Source of the DNA: Bacillus sp. M6-12
GTDB lineage: Bacteria > Bacillota > Bacilli > Bacillales > DSM-1321
Length of the DNA stretch: 64,000 nucleotides
NCBI RefSeq assembly: GCF_002860285.1
Contig: NZ_PGVF01000006.1
Location: 248,001-312,000 of the forward strand
Reading direction: 5' to 3'
Every line of letters starts with the position of its first letter. Position 1 is the first letter of the stretch. This document shows, piece by piece, positions 1 to 8,594 of this stretch. Made by a program: the position numbers and the translations under genes. The notes beneath the pieces were generated by a model. The model did not search any database. It was not told the DNA's origin and was given only the letters and a program-made list of their open reading frames with translations.

Positions 1-260
1 CCGGTGCACCGGCACAGTTTATGAGACTAGCAAACCGTGGCCTAATAAAAGAAGGCTACCAGGCGGATATTGTCGTATTCGATCCGGAGACTGTTGCGGA
101 ACGGGGATCATTTGAAAATCCAATGGTAAAGCCGGACGGTATTTTGGAGGTTCTCGTAAATGGCAAACTAGCTGTCCATAAAGGAGAGTACACAGGAGAA
201 AGAGCGGGCCAGGTATTAAGAGCAAGCCGACAATCTCAAATAAGCGTTGCCAATCTCTAA
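1..260 (+). CDS. Amidohydrolase, probable N-acyl-D-amino-acid deacylase, C-terminal fragment
   Basis: The reading frame is open from the window edge (first full codon at base 3) to TAA at 258-260, so only about 86 C-terminal residues are seen. The segment GLIKEGYQADIVVFDPETV followed by VLVNGKLAVHKGEYTG is the closing beta-sandwich of amidohydrolase-superfamily enzymes. The wording is typical of D-aminoacylases, which release D-amino acids from N-acyl-D-amino acids. The metal-binding part lies outside the window. The next genes on the same strand are a permease and D-serine dehydratase, which suits a D-amino-acid salvage unit. Substrate is inferred; a dihydroorotase- or dipeptidase-like relative cannot be excluded from this tail alone. 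Confidence 0.75.
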   Translation, partial: GAPAQFMRLANRGLIKEGYQADIVVFDPETVAERGSFENPMVKPDGILEVLVNGKLAVHKGEYTGERAGQVLRASRQSQISVANL

Positions 261-317
261 CTCAATTGATCGCAGGTGTTATGACGGTTTCGAAAAAAGA
301 AGATATAGAGGAGGAGT

Positions 318-1544
318 ATGATGGGAACTTTCGCTGGGTCTCAAAACAAGCATTTTATTCTGGGTCTATTATTCGTAGGGTATCTGGTTGATTATCTTGA
401 CCGGATGGTAATGAGTGTTGCTGTTGTGTATATCAAAGATGAATTCAGTCTAGACCCTGCAGCGGTCGGAGCAATTCTTAGCGCCTTCTTTATCTCATAT
501 GCGGTTATGCAAATTCCCGGGGGCTGGATGACAGATAAGTTTGGCTCAAGAAAGGTTTTGATATGGTCGATTATCATTTGGTCCGTGTTTACGGTATTGA
601 CGGGATTCGCCTGGTCACTCGTTTCCTTATTGGTTATCCGCTTCCTGTTTGGAGTTGGCCAGGGGGGGTATCCTTCAGCATCTCAAAAGGGGATTGCAGA
701 CTACTACCCTCGTGATGAAAGGCCAAAGGCTTCGGCTTTTCTGATGTCCTCCAACTATTTTGGAATGGCGCTTGCCCCGCTGGCAGCGGCTCCGATGATT
801 TTATGGATGGGCTGGAGAAATATGTTTGTCGTTATCGGTATGCTTGGGGTTATCCTGACTGTAGCCTTCTGGGTTTATTTTAAGCCGAAAAGTGAAATGT
901 CACCAAATGCAGAGGCAAAGAATAAAGTGCCGGTAAAAGAGCTTTTGGCGAACGCTGAACTTTGGAAAATAACTGTTATGTGGTTCGCCGCGGGTATCGT
1001 AAACTGGGGATTGGCTTCGTGGATTCCTTCCTATTTAATGGAAGCAAGGGGAATGGATATTATGGCAATGGGCTTCTATGCTGCCCTGCCAGGTATCTCT
1101 ACGGGTATCGCTATGCTGTTTAGCGGCTGGCTATTAGACAAGTTCTTTGTAAATCGTGAAAAATACTATGCTGCATTTGGGATGCTGATCTCGGGGATTT
1201 TCCTTTATCTTATGTTCACAACAAGCTCCGTTCCTTTAGCGATGCTGTATCTAAATATTTGCATGGTCTTTAAGAGCTTTGCTTTTACTGTAGCTTTCTC
1301 GCTGCCGCATAAGATGATGTCCAAGAAAATCATTGGCTCGGCTATGGGTATCATTAATATGGGGGCGCAGGGTGCAGGATTCCTTGCTCCTTTAGTAATG
1401 GGCTTCATGATCTCTTTCACAGGGTCTTACAACGCTGCATTTTATTTCCTGATCGCATGTACCGTGGTGTCCATCATTGCCGCTCTTTCTATTAAAAAAC
1501 GGGACAACACCGTTCAGGCGAAAAAGATTGAAATCATTGCCTAA
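318..1544 (+). CDS. MFS transporter, anion:cation symporter-like
   Basis: A 408-aa integral membrane protein with about 12 hydrophobic segments and the cytoplasmic loop signature GGWMTDKFGSRKVL between TM2 and TM3, typical of the major facilitator superfamily. The region RFLFGVGQGGYPSASQKGIADYYPRDER resembles the sugar-acid/organic-anion (ACS) branch. The start is the first of two adjacent ATG codons, preceded by AGGAGGAG at 309-316. It sits 57 bp after the amidohydrolase and about 120 bp before dsdA on the same strand, so import of a D-amino acid, its N-acyl form or a related acid is a reasonable inference. The substrate is not shown by sequence. Confidence 0.85.
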   Translation: MMGTFAGSQNKHFILGLLFVGYLVDYLDRMVMSVAVVYIKDEFSLDPAAVGAILSAFFISYAVMQIPGGWMTDKFGSRKVLIWSIIIWSVFTVLTGFAWSLVSLLVIRFLFGVGQGGYPSASQKGIADYYPRDERPKASAFLMSSNYFGMALAPLAAAPMILWMGWRNMFVVIGMLGVILTVAFWVYFKPKSEMSPNAEAKNKVPVKELLANAELWKITVMWFAAGIVNWGLASWIPSYLMEARGMDIMAMGFYAALPGISTGIAMLFSGWLLDKFFVNREKYYAAFGMLISGIFLYLMFTTSSVPLAMLYLNICMVFKSFAFTVAFSLPHKMMSKKIIGSAMGIINMGAQGAGFLAPLVMGFMISFTGSYNAAFYFLIACTVVSIIAALSIKKRDNTVQAKKIEIIA

Positions 1545-1662
1545 TAAAGGAGTTTGCGGGATATATCAAGAATACATTTGAAAAAGAGAGAGGAATGCTC
1601 TGTGCGGAAACTATCCGTCAGGGCAGCCTCTTTCTTTATGTATTTGGGAAAGAGGTGCAGGG

Positions 1663-3000
1663 ATGACAATAAAGAGTTTTCAGGAAAAAACAATAGAACA
1701 ATGGAAGAAGGAGTATCCTGTATTAAAAGCAGTGGCTGATGCAAATGAAGTGTTTTGGGCAAATCCTGATTACGGGGAAAATGTGGGAGCAAGCCCATTG
1801 AAGGCCGAAAATATTGCTGATGCGGCTGAACGGCTTCAGCGTTTTGCACCGTATATTGCAAAGGTTTTTCCCGAAACAGCTGAAACAAACGGAATCATTG
1901 AATCGCCCCTGATTTCAATACCAAACATGCAGAACCATTTAGAGAATAAATATGAAGTGAAAATAGAGGGCAGCATGCTGCTGAAATGTGACAGTCACCT
2001 TCCGATTTCCGGCTCGATAAAGGCAAGAGGAGGAATATACGAGGTGCTGAAGCATGCAGAGGGACTGGCTGTTCAGGCTGGAATGTTATCTTATAGCGAT
2101 GACTATACCATTCTTGATAGTGAAAAGTTTAAATCGTTTTTCTCGGAATATTCCATTGCCGTTGGCTCGACTGGGAATTTAGGCTTGAGTATTGGCATCA
2201 TGAGTGCCCAGCTTGGATTCAAAGTTTCGGTCCATATGTCTGCTGATGCAAAGAAGTGGAAAAAGGATTTGCTCTGTGAAAAAGGGGTCATGGTGATTGA
2301 GTATCAGTCTGATTACAGTAAGGCAGTTGAAGAGGGCCGGCGTCAGGCAGGAGAAGATCCTAATTGCCATTTTATTGATGACGAAAAAAGCTGTGATCTT
2401 TTTTTAGGCTACGCGGTGGCAGCATCACGATTGAAAAAGCAGCTGGATAAACAGGGCATTGCCGTTGATAAGGACCATCCGTTGTTTGTCTATCTTCCAT
2501 GCGGCGTTGGCGGCGGGCCAGGGGGGATAACTTTTGGACTTAAAGAGGAATTTGGGGAGTATGTTCATTGTTTTTTTGCTGAACCGACCCATTCACCATG
2601 CTTTTTGATTGGGCAGGCAACGGGCTTGCACGATCAGATTTCGGTCCAGGATTTTGGGCTGGATAACCGCACAGATGCTGATGGACTTGCAGTCGGGCGG
2701 GCTTCAGGTTTCGTCGGTAAAACGATAGGGCATATGCTCAGTGGGTGTTATACAGTAGAAGACGGGCGGCTTTATTCACTATTGCGGGAGGCGGCGGATA
2801 CAGAAAATATTTTTCTTGAACCTTCAGCTGTTGCCGGGTTCTATGGTCCGGTCCAATTATGTGGCCAGCCTGCAGGACAAGAGTACCTGCAAAAACAAAA
2901 TCTGCAGCAGAGTGTGAAAAATGGCACTCATATCATTTGGGCAACAGGCGGCAGTATGGTTCCTAAGGATATAATGGAAGAGTATTATCAAAAAGGGTAG
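1663..3000 (+). CDS. dsdA: D-serine dehydratase (D-serine ammonia-lyase)
   Basis: A PLP enzyme of 445 aa, the usual DsdA length, that converts D-serine to pyruvate and ammonia. The Schiff-base lysine is K120 in SGSIKARGG. The phosphate/PLP loop is seen at about 168-175 (GSTGNLGLS) and a glycine-rich [10 protein letters not shown] segment lies in the C-terminal half. The start ATG follows GAAAGAGGTGCAGGG; upstream in-frame sequence does not look coding. A strong terminator follows at 3043, so this is the last gene of the putative D-amino-acid unit. In the family DsdA detoxifies D-serine and allows its use as carbon and nitrogen source. No dsdC-type regulator is visible here. Confidence 0.95.
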   Translation: MTIKSFQEKTIEQWKKEYPVLKAVADANEVFWANPDYGENVGASPLKAENIADAAERLQRFAPYIAKVFPETAETNGIIESPLISIPNMQNHLENKYEVKIEGSMLLKCDSHLPISGSIKARGGIYEVLKHAEGLAVQAGMLSYSDDYTILDSEKFKSFFSEYSIAVGSTGNLGLSIGIMSAQLGFKVSVHMSADAKKWKKDLLCEKGVMVIEYQSDYSKAVEEGRRQAGEDPNCHFIDDEKSCDLFLGYAVAASRLKKQLDKQGIAVDKDHPLFVYLPCGVGGGPGGITFGLKEEFGEYVHCFFAEPTHSPCFLIGQATGLHDQISVQDFGLDNRTDADGLAVGRASGFVGKTIGHMLSGCYTVEDGRLYSLLREAADTENIFLEPSAVAGFYGPVQLCGQPAGQEYLQKQNLQQSVKNGTHIIWATGGSMVPKDIMEEYYQKG

Positions 3001-3042
3001 GCTAACACGAAAAAAATGCTTAAATATCCAAACATAATAGTA

Positions 3043-3090
3043 AAACGCAAGGCATTTCACAAAGAAATTTGCCTTGCGTTTTTTTATTTT
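3043..3090 (+). terminator. Intrinsic terminator after dsdA
   Basis: Inverted repeat AAACGCAAGGC (3043-3053) / GCCTTGCGTTT (3071-3081) followed by a T-tract. Confidence 0.9.
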
Positions 3091-3378
3091 GAAAATTACT
3101 TAGGTATGCGCTAATAGCCCTGCTGAACGCGGGTGGTTATTTAATAGAGCCCAATCTTTTTAGTTATTTCATCAAAAACAAAAACAAATAATCGCAGGTA
3201 CGCAGCTCCCAGGATTGAATGTATTCGGCAGGAAAGTGTGTGTAATAACGCTTTACTGCTTTATCTTGATGGCGTTTACAGCATGGCCCCCTGATGCTAT
3301 ACTACTTTCGGCAAATCTGGATAAAAAATTATGCTATGAATAAGATGATAGATAGTAAGAATTAATGGAGGTTAAGAG
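3091..3378. other. Intergenic region, nothing recognised
   Basis: Between the dsdA terminator and the YitT-family gene I see no coding frame, RNA gene or known operator. A promoter for the downstream gene is expected here but no convincing -35/-10 pair was identified. Confidence 0.5.
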
Positions 3379-4242
3379 ATGAAAAAGAGGTACCGGCAGC
3401 CTAAGCATCCATTTTTGGAAAAGGTAACGGAATATGGGGCTGTGCTGATTGGATCGGCTATTGTGGCTATAGCGTTTAACGTGTTCCTGCTTCCGAACCG
3501 GATTGCTTCCGGCGGGGTAAGCGGAATCAGTACGATTTTGGATGCGTTATTTAACCTCGAGCCAGCATATGTTCAATGGGCTTTTAACATCCCGTTGTTT
3601 ATTATGGGTTTAATATTACTGGGAATGCAGTTTGGGGCCAAGACGCTTGCGGGAACAGTATTTCTTCCGTTTGTAGTATTTTTAACAAATGAGTGGGACG
3701 CCTGGACACTAGACCCTCTGCTGGGGGCGATTTGCGGCGGTCTCGGTGTAGGGCTTGGACTGGGCATCGTGTTTAGAGGAAAGGCTTCGACAGGAGGAAC
3801 AGACCTGGCCGCTCAGGTAATCCACAAGTATACAAACCTGCCGCTCGGAACGTGTGTTATGCTAATTGACGGACTAATCGTCTTAAGTGCGGCCGTCGTC
3901 TTTGATATAGAACGCGGACTGTATGCTTTAATTGGTCTTTATGTAACAAGCAAAACTATTGATCTGGTGCAGGTCGGTTTTGGGCGCTCGAAAATGGCGA
4001 TGATTATCACGAATGATGTGCTGGAAGTAAAACAGGCTATTTTAACTGAAATTGATCGTGGAGTAACAAGACTATCCGGTCATGGGGGCTATACCGATGA
4101 CGAAAGACCTATTTTAATGTGTGTTGTGGATCAAACCGAATTCACAAAGTTGAAACAAGTAGTCAAAAGTATTGATCCAAAAGCATTTGTTGTCGTTATG
4201 GATGCCTCGGAGGTTCTTGGTGAGGGTTTTAAACGGGCTTAA
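3379..4242 (+). CDS. yvjA: YitT-family membrane protein (YvjA-like, DUF2179 C-terminus)
   Basis: A 287-aa protein. The first two thirds carry five or six membrane segments with conserved glycine-rich stretches (LLPNRIASGGVSGIST; FRGKASTGGTDLAAQVI). The last 80 residues form a soluble DUF2179 domain (SKMAMIITN... VTRLSGHGGYTDDERPIL), as usual in YitT-family proteins. Molecular role is not established for the family. The start ATG has GGAGG 7 bases upstream. It lies next to cccB and the ftsEX region, as yvjA does in B. subtilis, which is why the symbol is given. Confidence 0.85.
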   Translation: MKKRYRQPKHPFLEKVTEYGAVLIGSAIVAIAFNVFLLPNRIASGGVSGISTILDALFNLEPAYVQWAFNIPLFIMGLILLGMQFGAKTLAGTVFLPFVVFLTNEWDAWTLDPLLGAICGGLGVGLGLGIVFRGKASTGGTDLAAQVIHKYTNLPLGTCVMLIDGLIVLSAAVVFDIERGLYALIGLYVTSKTIDLVQVGFGRSKMAMIITNDVLEVKQAILTEIDRGVTRLSGHGGYTDDERPILMCVVDQTEFTKLKQVVKSIDPKAFVVVMDASEVLGEGFKRA

Positions 4243-4293
4243 CAATGGTATAATGTAGATGTGTATGTAAATTTTGTGTAGGGGGAAATCAAA

Positions 4294-4647
4294 GTGAAAA
4301 AGAAGCTACTAGCTTTATTAATGGGAACTTCACTTGTACTTGCAGCTTGCGGCGGCGATGACAGCGCAGATAAAGAGCCTGCAGAAGACAAGGGATCTGA
4401 AACTACAACTGAAACTTCAGATGCTGGGGATGGCAATGAAGCGAAAATCTTTGAAAACAAATGTGCCAGCTGCCACGGTATGAACCTGGAAGGCGGAGTG
4501 GGGCCGAAGTTAGCAGATGCCGGAAGCCGTCTTTCTAAGGAAGACATCGAGAAAATCATTGCTGAAGGTAAAGGAGCAATGCCTCCTGGTTTGCTTGAAG
4601 GCGAAGAAGCTTCTTCTGTAGCTGCTTGGCTGGCTGCAAAGAAATAA
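4294..4647 (+). CDS. cccB: Cytochrome c-551, membrane-anchored lipoprotein
   Basis: 117 aa. A lipoprotein signal peptide ends in LVLAAC with the lipid-modified cysteine at C19, then an acidic Ser/Thr/Glu-rich linker (about 21-48), then a compact class I cytochrome c domain. Heme attachment is C57-A-S-C60-H61 and the probable axial methionine is M96 in GAMPPG. It should carry electrons on the outer face of the membrane, as B. subtilis CccB (c-551) does. Starts at GTG 4294 with GGGGG 8-12 bases upstream. Single-gene unit closed by a terminator at 4681. Confidence 0.93.
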   Translation: MKKKLLALLMGTSLVLAACGGDDSADKEPAEDKGSETTTETSDAGDGNEAKIFENKCASCHGMNLEGGVGPKLADAGSRLSKEDIEKIIAEGKGAMPPGLLEGEEASSVAAWLAAKK

Positions 4648-4680
4648 ATTATCATCAAAGCTAGCATTGATGATACGGGA

Positions 4681-4707
4681 AACCTTGTCTATGGACAAGG
4701 TTTTTTT
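4681..4707 (+). terminator. Terminator after cccB
   Basis: AACCTTGTC (4681-4689) / GACAAGGTT (4694-4702), 4-base loop, then a T-tract. Confidence 0.92.
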
Positions 4708-4849
4708 CTTTTTCGGCGGCGAATATAACTGAAAATATCATGTATTCAACGGTTTTAAGGGAATATACATTTCGTTAAGGAAAAGGTCTTTTTTGTACCA
4801 CTCTATTATGCTAGTCTGATAAAGAATAGAGAAAAAAGGGGGGCTTCCA

Positions 4850-5434
4850 CTGGAACGGTGCGGATGGGTAAATCAGGATCCGCTATACATCACTTATCAT
4901 GATAAGGAATGGGGAAGGCCGGTATATGAGGACAGGCTGCTCTTCGAATACTTGAATCTGGAAGGGGCACAGGCCGGACTCAGCTGGTATACGATCCTGA
5001 AAAAAAGAGAGAATTACCGAGAAGCTTTTGATCAGTTTGACCCGGAAAAAATACTGTCATATGATCAGAAGAAAATAGATGAATTGATACAAAATGCAGG
5101 AATTGTCAGGAATAAGCTTAAGATTAATGCAGTTATTTCCAATGCTCAGGCCTATTTCAAAGTAGCAGAGGAATTTGGAAGTTTTAGTACATATATATGG
5201 TCATTTGTTGATGGCAAACCAATTAATAACCAATTTCGAACGCTGGACGAAGTACCCGCCACTACACCCATTAGTGACAGGATGAGCAAGGATATGAAAA
5301 AACGCGGTTTTAAGTTTGTTGGTTCAACTATCTGTTATGCGTTTATGCAGGCAACAGGCATGGTTAATGATCATTTAGTTACTTGCTGCTGCTATAATAG
5401 CCAAACAGCGAAGAATGAGAGGGTTGTTTTATGA
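4850..5434 (+). CDS. tag: DNA-3-methyladenine glycosylase I, apparent CTG start
   Basis: A base-excision repair enzyme that removes 3-methyladenine. Reading from CTG 4850 gives (M)ERCGWVNQDPLYITYHDKEW, which matches the family N-terminus including the zinc-binding Cys4 and His17. The C-terminal zinc ligands are in NDHLVTCCCY, and the substrate-pocket region GLSWYTILKKRENYREAF is intact. Length is 194 aa, normal for Tag. Between the in-frame stop TAA 4820-4822 and codon 4850 there is no ATG, GTG or TTG. AGGGGGGC (4837-4844) sits correctly for CTG 4850. The first in-frame ATG (4952) would remove the zinc ligands and conserved N-terminus. It overlaps ltaA by 4 bp (ATGA), so the two are probably co-transcribed. 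Confidence 0.88.
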   Translation: MERCGWVNQDPLYITYHDKEWGRPVYEDRLLFEYLNLEGAQAGLSWYTILKKRENYREAFDQFDPEKILSYDQKKIDELIQNAGIVRNKLKINAVISNAQAYFKVAEEFGSFSTYIWSFVDGKPINNQFRTLDEVPATTPISDRMSKDMKKRGFKFVGSTICYAFMQATGMVNDHLVTCCCYNSQTAKNERVVL

Positions 5435-6468
5435 TAGTTGATTTAAGAAGCGATACTGTAACAAAGCCGACGGAAGAAATGCGAAAAGCCATGTACACAG
5501 CTGAGGTCGGGGATGATGTATATGGTGAAGATCCGACTATTGGAAAGCTCGAGGAAGCGGCTGCTGATCTTCTTGGAAAAGAAGCAGCATTGTTTGTTAC
5601 AAGTGGAACTCAGGGAAATCAAATTGCCGTTCTGACACACTGCCGTCCGGGCAATGAAATTCTGCTGGAGGCTGACTCCCACATTTTTTATTACGAATCA
5701 GGGGCAGTATCCGCTTTTGCAGGTGTGCAGACAAGAACCATTGCGGGGTACCGCGGGGCTATGGATCCAGCTTTAGTTGAAGCAGCAATTCGCCCTGAAG
5801 ACCAGCACTATCCTGAAACCGGCTTGATTTGCCTGGAGAATACCCATAACCGGGCTGGCGGTGCAGTAATCCCGGTTTCAAATATGAAAGAGATTTATAG
5901 TGTGGCCAATCGCTATAATGTTCCGGTCCATGTTGACGGTGCCAGGCTTTTTAACTCTGCGGCTGCATTAAATATTCCAGTTTCAGAATTTACTCAATAT
6001 GCGGATACTGTGCAAATTTGTTTATCAAAGGGACTGGGAGCGCCAATTGGTTCACTGCTGGCTGGAAGCAGGCAATTTATCCAGTCGGCCCGAAAATGGC
6101 GGAAGAGGCTCGGCGGCGGTATGAGGCAGGCGGGAGTTATTGCTGCACCAGGTCTTATTGCATTAACAAAAATGAAAGACAGACTTTGGGAAGATCATGA
6201 AAATGCGAGAATTCTCGAAGCAGGAATAAATGAAATTAAAGGCTTGAAGGTTATAAACAAAGTAGAAACAAATATCGTTGTGGTGGATGTTTCCGGCTTA
6301 CATATTAACTCCGAACAATTTGTGGCCAGCCTGATTGCAGAAGGTATTTTGTCTGGAACCTTCGGACCAAGCTCTGTCAGGTTTGTTACCCATTTTGATG
6401 TAACCCGTTCCCAGATTGAAGATGCCATTGGGGCGATTGCACGAGCGGCTGATAGTGTAACTGTATAA
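5431..6468 (+). CDS. ltaA: Low-specificity L-threonine aldolase
   Basis: A 345-aa fold-type I PLP enzyme that cleaves L-threonine/L-allo-threonine to glycine and acetaldehyde. The N-terminus MIVDLRSDTVTKPTEEMRKA is diagnostic. The PLP-stacking histidine is H84 (ADSHIFYYE), the pyridine-nitrogen aspartate is D169 (HVDGAR), and the Schiff-base lysine is K200 (LSKGLGAPIGS). Its ATG overlaps the tag stop, giving translational coupling. A terminator follows at 6487. The pairing of a repair glycosylase with threonine aldolase has no obvious pathway logic. Confidence 0.93.
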   Translation: MIVDLRSDTVTKPTEEMRKAMYTAEVGDDVYGEDPTIGKLEEAAADLLGKEAALFVTSGTQGNQIAVLTHCRPGNEILLEADSHIFYYESGAVSAFAGVQTRTIAGYRGAMDPALVEAAIRPEDQHYPETGLICLENTHNRAGGAVIPVSNMKEIYSVANRYNVPVHVDGARLFNSAAALNIPVSEFTQYADTVQICLSKGLGAPIGSLLAGSRQFIQSARKWRKRLGGGMRQAGVIAAPGLIALTKMKDRLWEDHENARILEAGINEIKGLKVINKVETNIVVVDVSGLHINSEQFVASLIAEGILSGTFGPSSVRFVTHFDVTRSQIEDAIGAIARAADSVTV

Positions 6469-6486
6469 AGTTAACCTTAATTACAG

Positions 6487-6526
6487 TTGGCAGCAAGAGG
6501 GAAACAGCTTGCTGCCAGTTATTTTT
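6487..6526 (+). terminator. Terminator after ltaA
   Basis: TTGGCAGCAAG (from 6487) pairs with CTTGCTGCC (6508-6516), followed by AGTTATTTTTA. Confidence 0.82.
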
Positions 6527-6540
6527 ACAGGACAAGGAAT

Positions 6541-6670
6541 GCTACGACAGCGATAAATCGCACGAAACAAAGCGTTAGCTTTGTGAGGATTTGCTGAGGT
6601 CGACGTTTGGCACAGGACGTGCCAGAAATTAGTCGACGTTCCTTTTTAGGGCGCGCTTTCGCTTTTCTTA
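6541..6670 (+). repeat. Dispersed intergenic repeat, copy A
   Basis: Member of a family whose right end is CAGGGYGCTTNCGCWTTTCTTA (here ending in GCGCTTTCGCTTTTCTTA). The left end is diverged. The interior holds a hairpin CAAAGC-gtta-GCTTTG (6568-6583) and a nested inverted repeat: GTCGAC (6599-6604) / GTCGAC (6632-6637) outside GGCAC (6609-6613) / GTGCC (6619-6623). The final TTA of the repeat supplies the stop codon of the GNAT gene on the other strand. The interior is shared with the copies near 20.6 and 52.6 kb. Confidence 0.75.
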
Positions 6671-7450
6671 TCTGTACATCGTCCACATTCCAATGTCCTC
6701 AAAGCCCAGCCGCTTATAAATTCTTCCTGCTGCGGGGTTGTCGTAAAACAGGCAAAGTGTCTTCCCTTCAGCGAGGACATCTCTTGCAAGTTTTTGTGTA
6801 ACAGCGGTCGCCAGCCCCTTTTTTCGGTATTCTGCCCGGGAGCATACACCAACAATCATAGCTGAAATGGAATTTTCCGCTGTGGTTGAAGCGGTTGCAA
6901 TCATTCTGCCGTTTTCTTCTATGTAATAATTTCTGCCAGTGTTGGTTTCCATTGCTTTTAAGATCATATCACGGGCATCAGCCCGGGGAGGAAATTCTGC
7001 GATTGTTTCGCGAATGGCAACAATTCTGTCGATATCACTAATATCTGCTTTTTTGACATCTAATTTATCAGTCCCTAGATTCTGGGCTGTCCGGCACTCT
7101 GCAAAATACGTTACCTGTTTTTTGCCAAGTTTTAGTCCTTCTAGCTTTTCAAACCTCTCTACTATTTCTTTTTTTCCTGACAAGGCAGCGGTGTCTCCAT
7201 ATGAGCGGATGATATCAGCGAAGCCTTCTGCATCAAAGTCTCCTTTTGCATACGGAATAAAAGAGTTATAGAATTTTAAAAGCACTGCGGTAATCTCATC
7301 TTCTTCACTGAATTGAGCCCAAAGCTCCTGAAAGTCGGATTCATAGCCAAACGCTTCAATATCTCCAATGATAAAAAGATTAATAGAAGGTTCCTCGCTA
7401 AGAAAAGCCATAACCATTTCATTGTCTTCTTTACTAAGTTTCCGAATCAT
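6668..7450 (-). CDS. GNAT-family N-acetyltransferase
   Basis: 260 aa from ATG at 7450 (MIRKLSKEDNEMVMAFL); AAAGGGTG lies just upstream. A TTG 21 bases earlier is less likely. The C-terminal 130 residues are a GNAT domain: the acetyl-CoA loop is in VCSRAEYRKKGLATAVTQKL and the closing strand in LCLFYDNPAAGRIYKRLGFEDIG. The N-terminal half looks like a second, degenerate GNAT fold, as in two-domain GNATs of Bacillus. The acceptor is unknown. It is a lone gene convergent with ltaA, and its stop codon lies in the end of dispersed repeat A. Confidence 0.8.
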   Translation of the reverse strand: MIRKLSKEDNEMVMAFLSEEPSINLFIIGDIEAFGYESDFQELWAQFSEEDEITAVLLKFYNSFIPYAKGDFDAEGFADIIRSYGDTAALSGKKEIVERFEKLEGLKLGKKQVTYFAECRTAQNLGTDKLDVKKADISDIDRIVAIRETIAEFPPRADARDMILKAMETNTGRNYYIEENGRMIATASTTAENSISAMIVGVCSRAEYRKKGLATAVTQKLARDVLAEGKTLCLFYDNPAAGRIYKRLGFEDIGMWTMYR

Positions 7451-7907
7451 ACCATGACACCCTTTCACCAAACATTTAGAATATACTAAGCGAAAATGCC
7501 AAATATTTCAATATAATTATTCCGCCTGAATTCCTTTGTATAGGAAAGTAGTTCGACAATGTGTCCTATTTTATGTAAAAATATCACTCTCTTTTTAGTT
7601 TGACTTATTATATAATAGATTCAACCACGTTAATTACTTCATTCCCCTTTCAAAATTTTTGGAGTTATTGTAAAAAATCCCACTTTAGTCCCTTGAATGT
7701 TCAGAAAATTCCTTGGTAAATGAAATGAAACTGTAATATTATTTAACCGTTTTTGACAAATTTTGATGATATAATGGGTCTGTGATGAAAACAGGGCTAT
7801 CCTGTTATTTTTTCGCGCTTTTTGTCAAAAAACAGCTTATGTACAAGCTCTTAACTCGGTTAAAAGAAGGATGTACTTTATTAAAATGCTGATTTAGGTG
7901 GTTATAT
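7451..7907. other. Divergent intergenic region, GNAT / ftsE
   Basis: No gene seen in this 457-bp stretch. It is AT-rich and contains the likely ftsE promoter at 7767-7775 and an untranslated leader of about 125 bases before ftsE. Confidence 0.5.
7767..7775 (+). promoter_or_regulatory. Probable extended -10 promoter for ftsEX
   Basis: TGATATAAT (TGnTATAAT) is an extended -10 of the sigma-A type. A TTGACA at 7753 is too close (11 bp) to be its -35, so the extended -10 would carry the activity. Confidence 0.5.
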
Positions 7908-8594
7908 ATGATTGAAATGTCTGATGTGTCCAAAACATACCCGAATGGGGTAGTGGCGGTTAGTAATATAAGCGTTCAAATTAAGCAGGGCGAATTTGTG
8001 TACGTAGTCGGGCCCAGTGGTGCAGGGAAATCTACTTTCATAAAAATGATGTACAGGGAAGAGAAACCTACTAAAGGAAATCTCCTTGTAAATGGCATCA
8101 GCATCCCGAAGCTTCGCAATTCAAAGGTGCCGATTTTTCGAAGAAATATAGGCGTAGTATTTCAGGATTTTAAACTCCTGCCAACCTTAACAGTCTTCGA
8201 AAATGTTGCATTTGCTATGGAAGTAATTGAAACGCATCCTAAGGAAATAAAGCGCAGGGTGATGGAAGTACTTGAACTTGTCGGACTCAAGCATAAAGCA
8301 AGGATGCTTCCTACTGAATTGTCGGGAGGAGAACAGCAGCGGGTTTCGATTGCCAGATCAATCGTAAATTCTCCCAAGGTTGTCATTGCAGATGAACCGA
8401 CTGGAAACCTGGATCCGGAAACGTCCTGGGAGATTATGAATATTTTCGAAGAAATCCATCATCGCGGTACTACTGTTGTGATGGCTACTCATAATAAAGA
8501 TATTGTTAATAATTTAAAGCATCGTGTAATTGCCATTGAAAATGGGAAAATTGTCCGCGATGAGCAGCGGGGTGATTACGGCTATGAATATTAG
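7908..8594 (+). CDS. ftsE: Cell-division ABC transporter ATPase FtsE
   Basis: 228 aa. Walker A is GPSGAGKST (about 35-43), ABC signature LSGGEQQRVSIARS, Walker B VVIADEPTGNLDP, and an H-loop histidine in MATHNKD. FtsE powers conformational signalling through FtsX to cell-wall hydrolases outside the cell; in B. subtilis FtsEX controls CwlO. It overlaps ftsX by 11 bp, so translation is coupled. The start has GGTGG about 10 bases upstream. An M23 hydrolase gene follows ftsX. Confidence 0.96.
   Translation: MIEMSDVSKTYPNGVVAVSNISVQIKQGEFVYVVGPSGAGKSTFIKMMYREEKPTKGNLLVNGISIPKLRNSKVPIFRRNIGVVFQDFKLLPTLTVFENVAFAMEVIETHPKEIKRRVMEVLELVGLKHKARMLPTELSGGEQQRVSIARSIVNSPKVVIADEPTGNLDPETSWEIMNIFEEIHHRGTTVVMATHNKDIVNNLKHRVIAIENGKIVRDEQRGDYGYEY

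Noticed and set aside
7753..7775. Classical -35/-10 promoter TTGACA...TATAAT before ftsE
   Set aside because: The spacer is only 11 bp; the extended -10 explanation is preferred.
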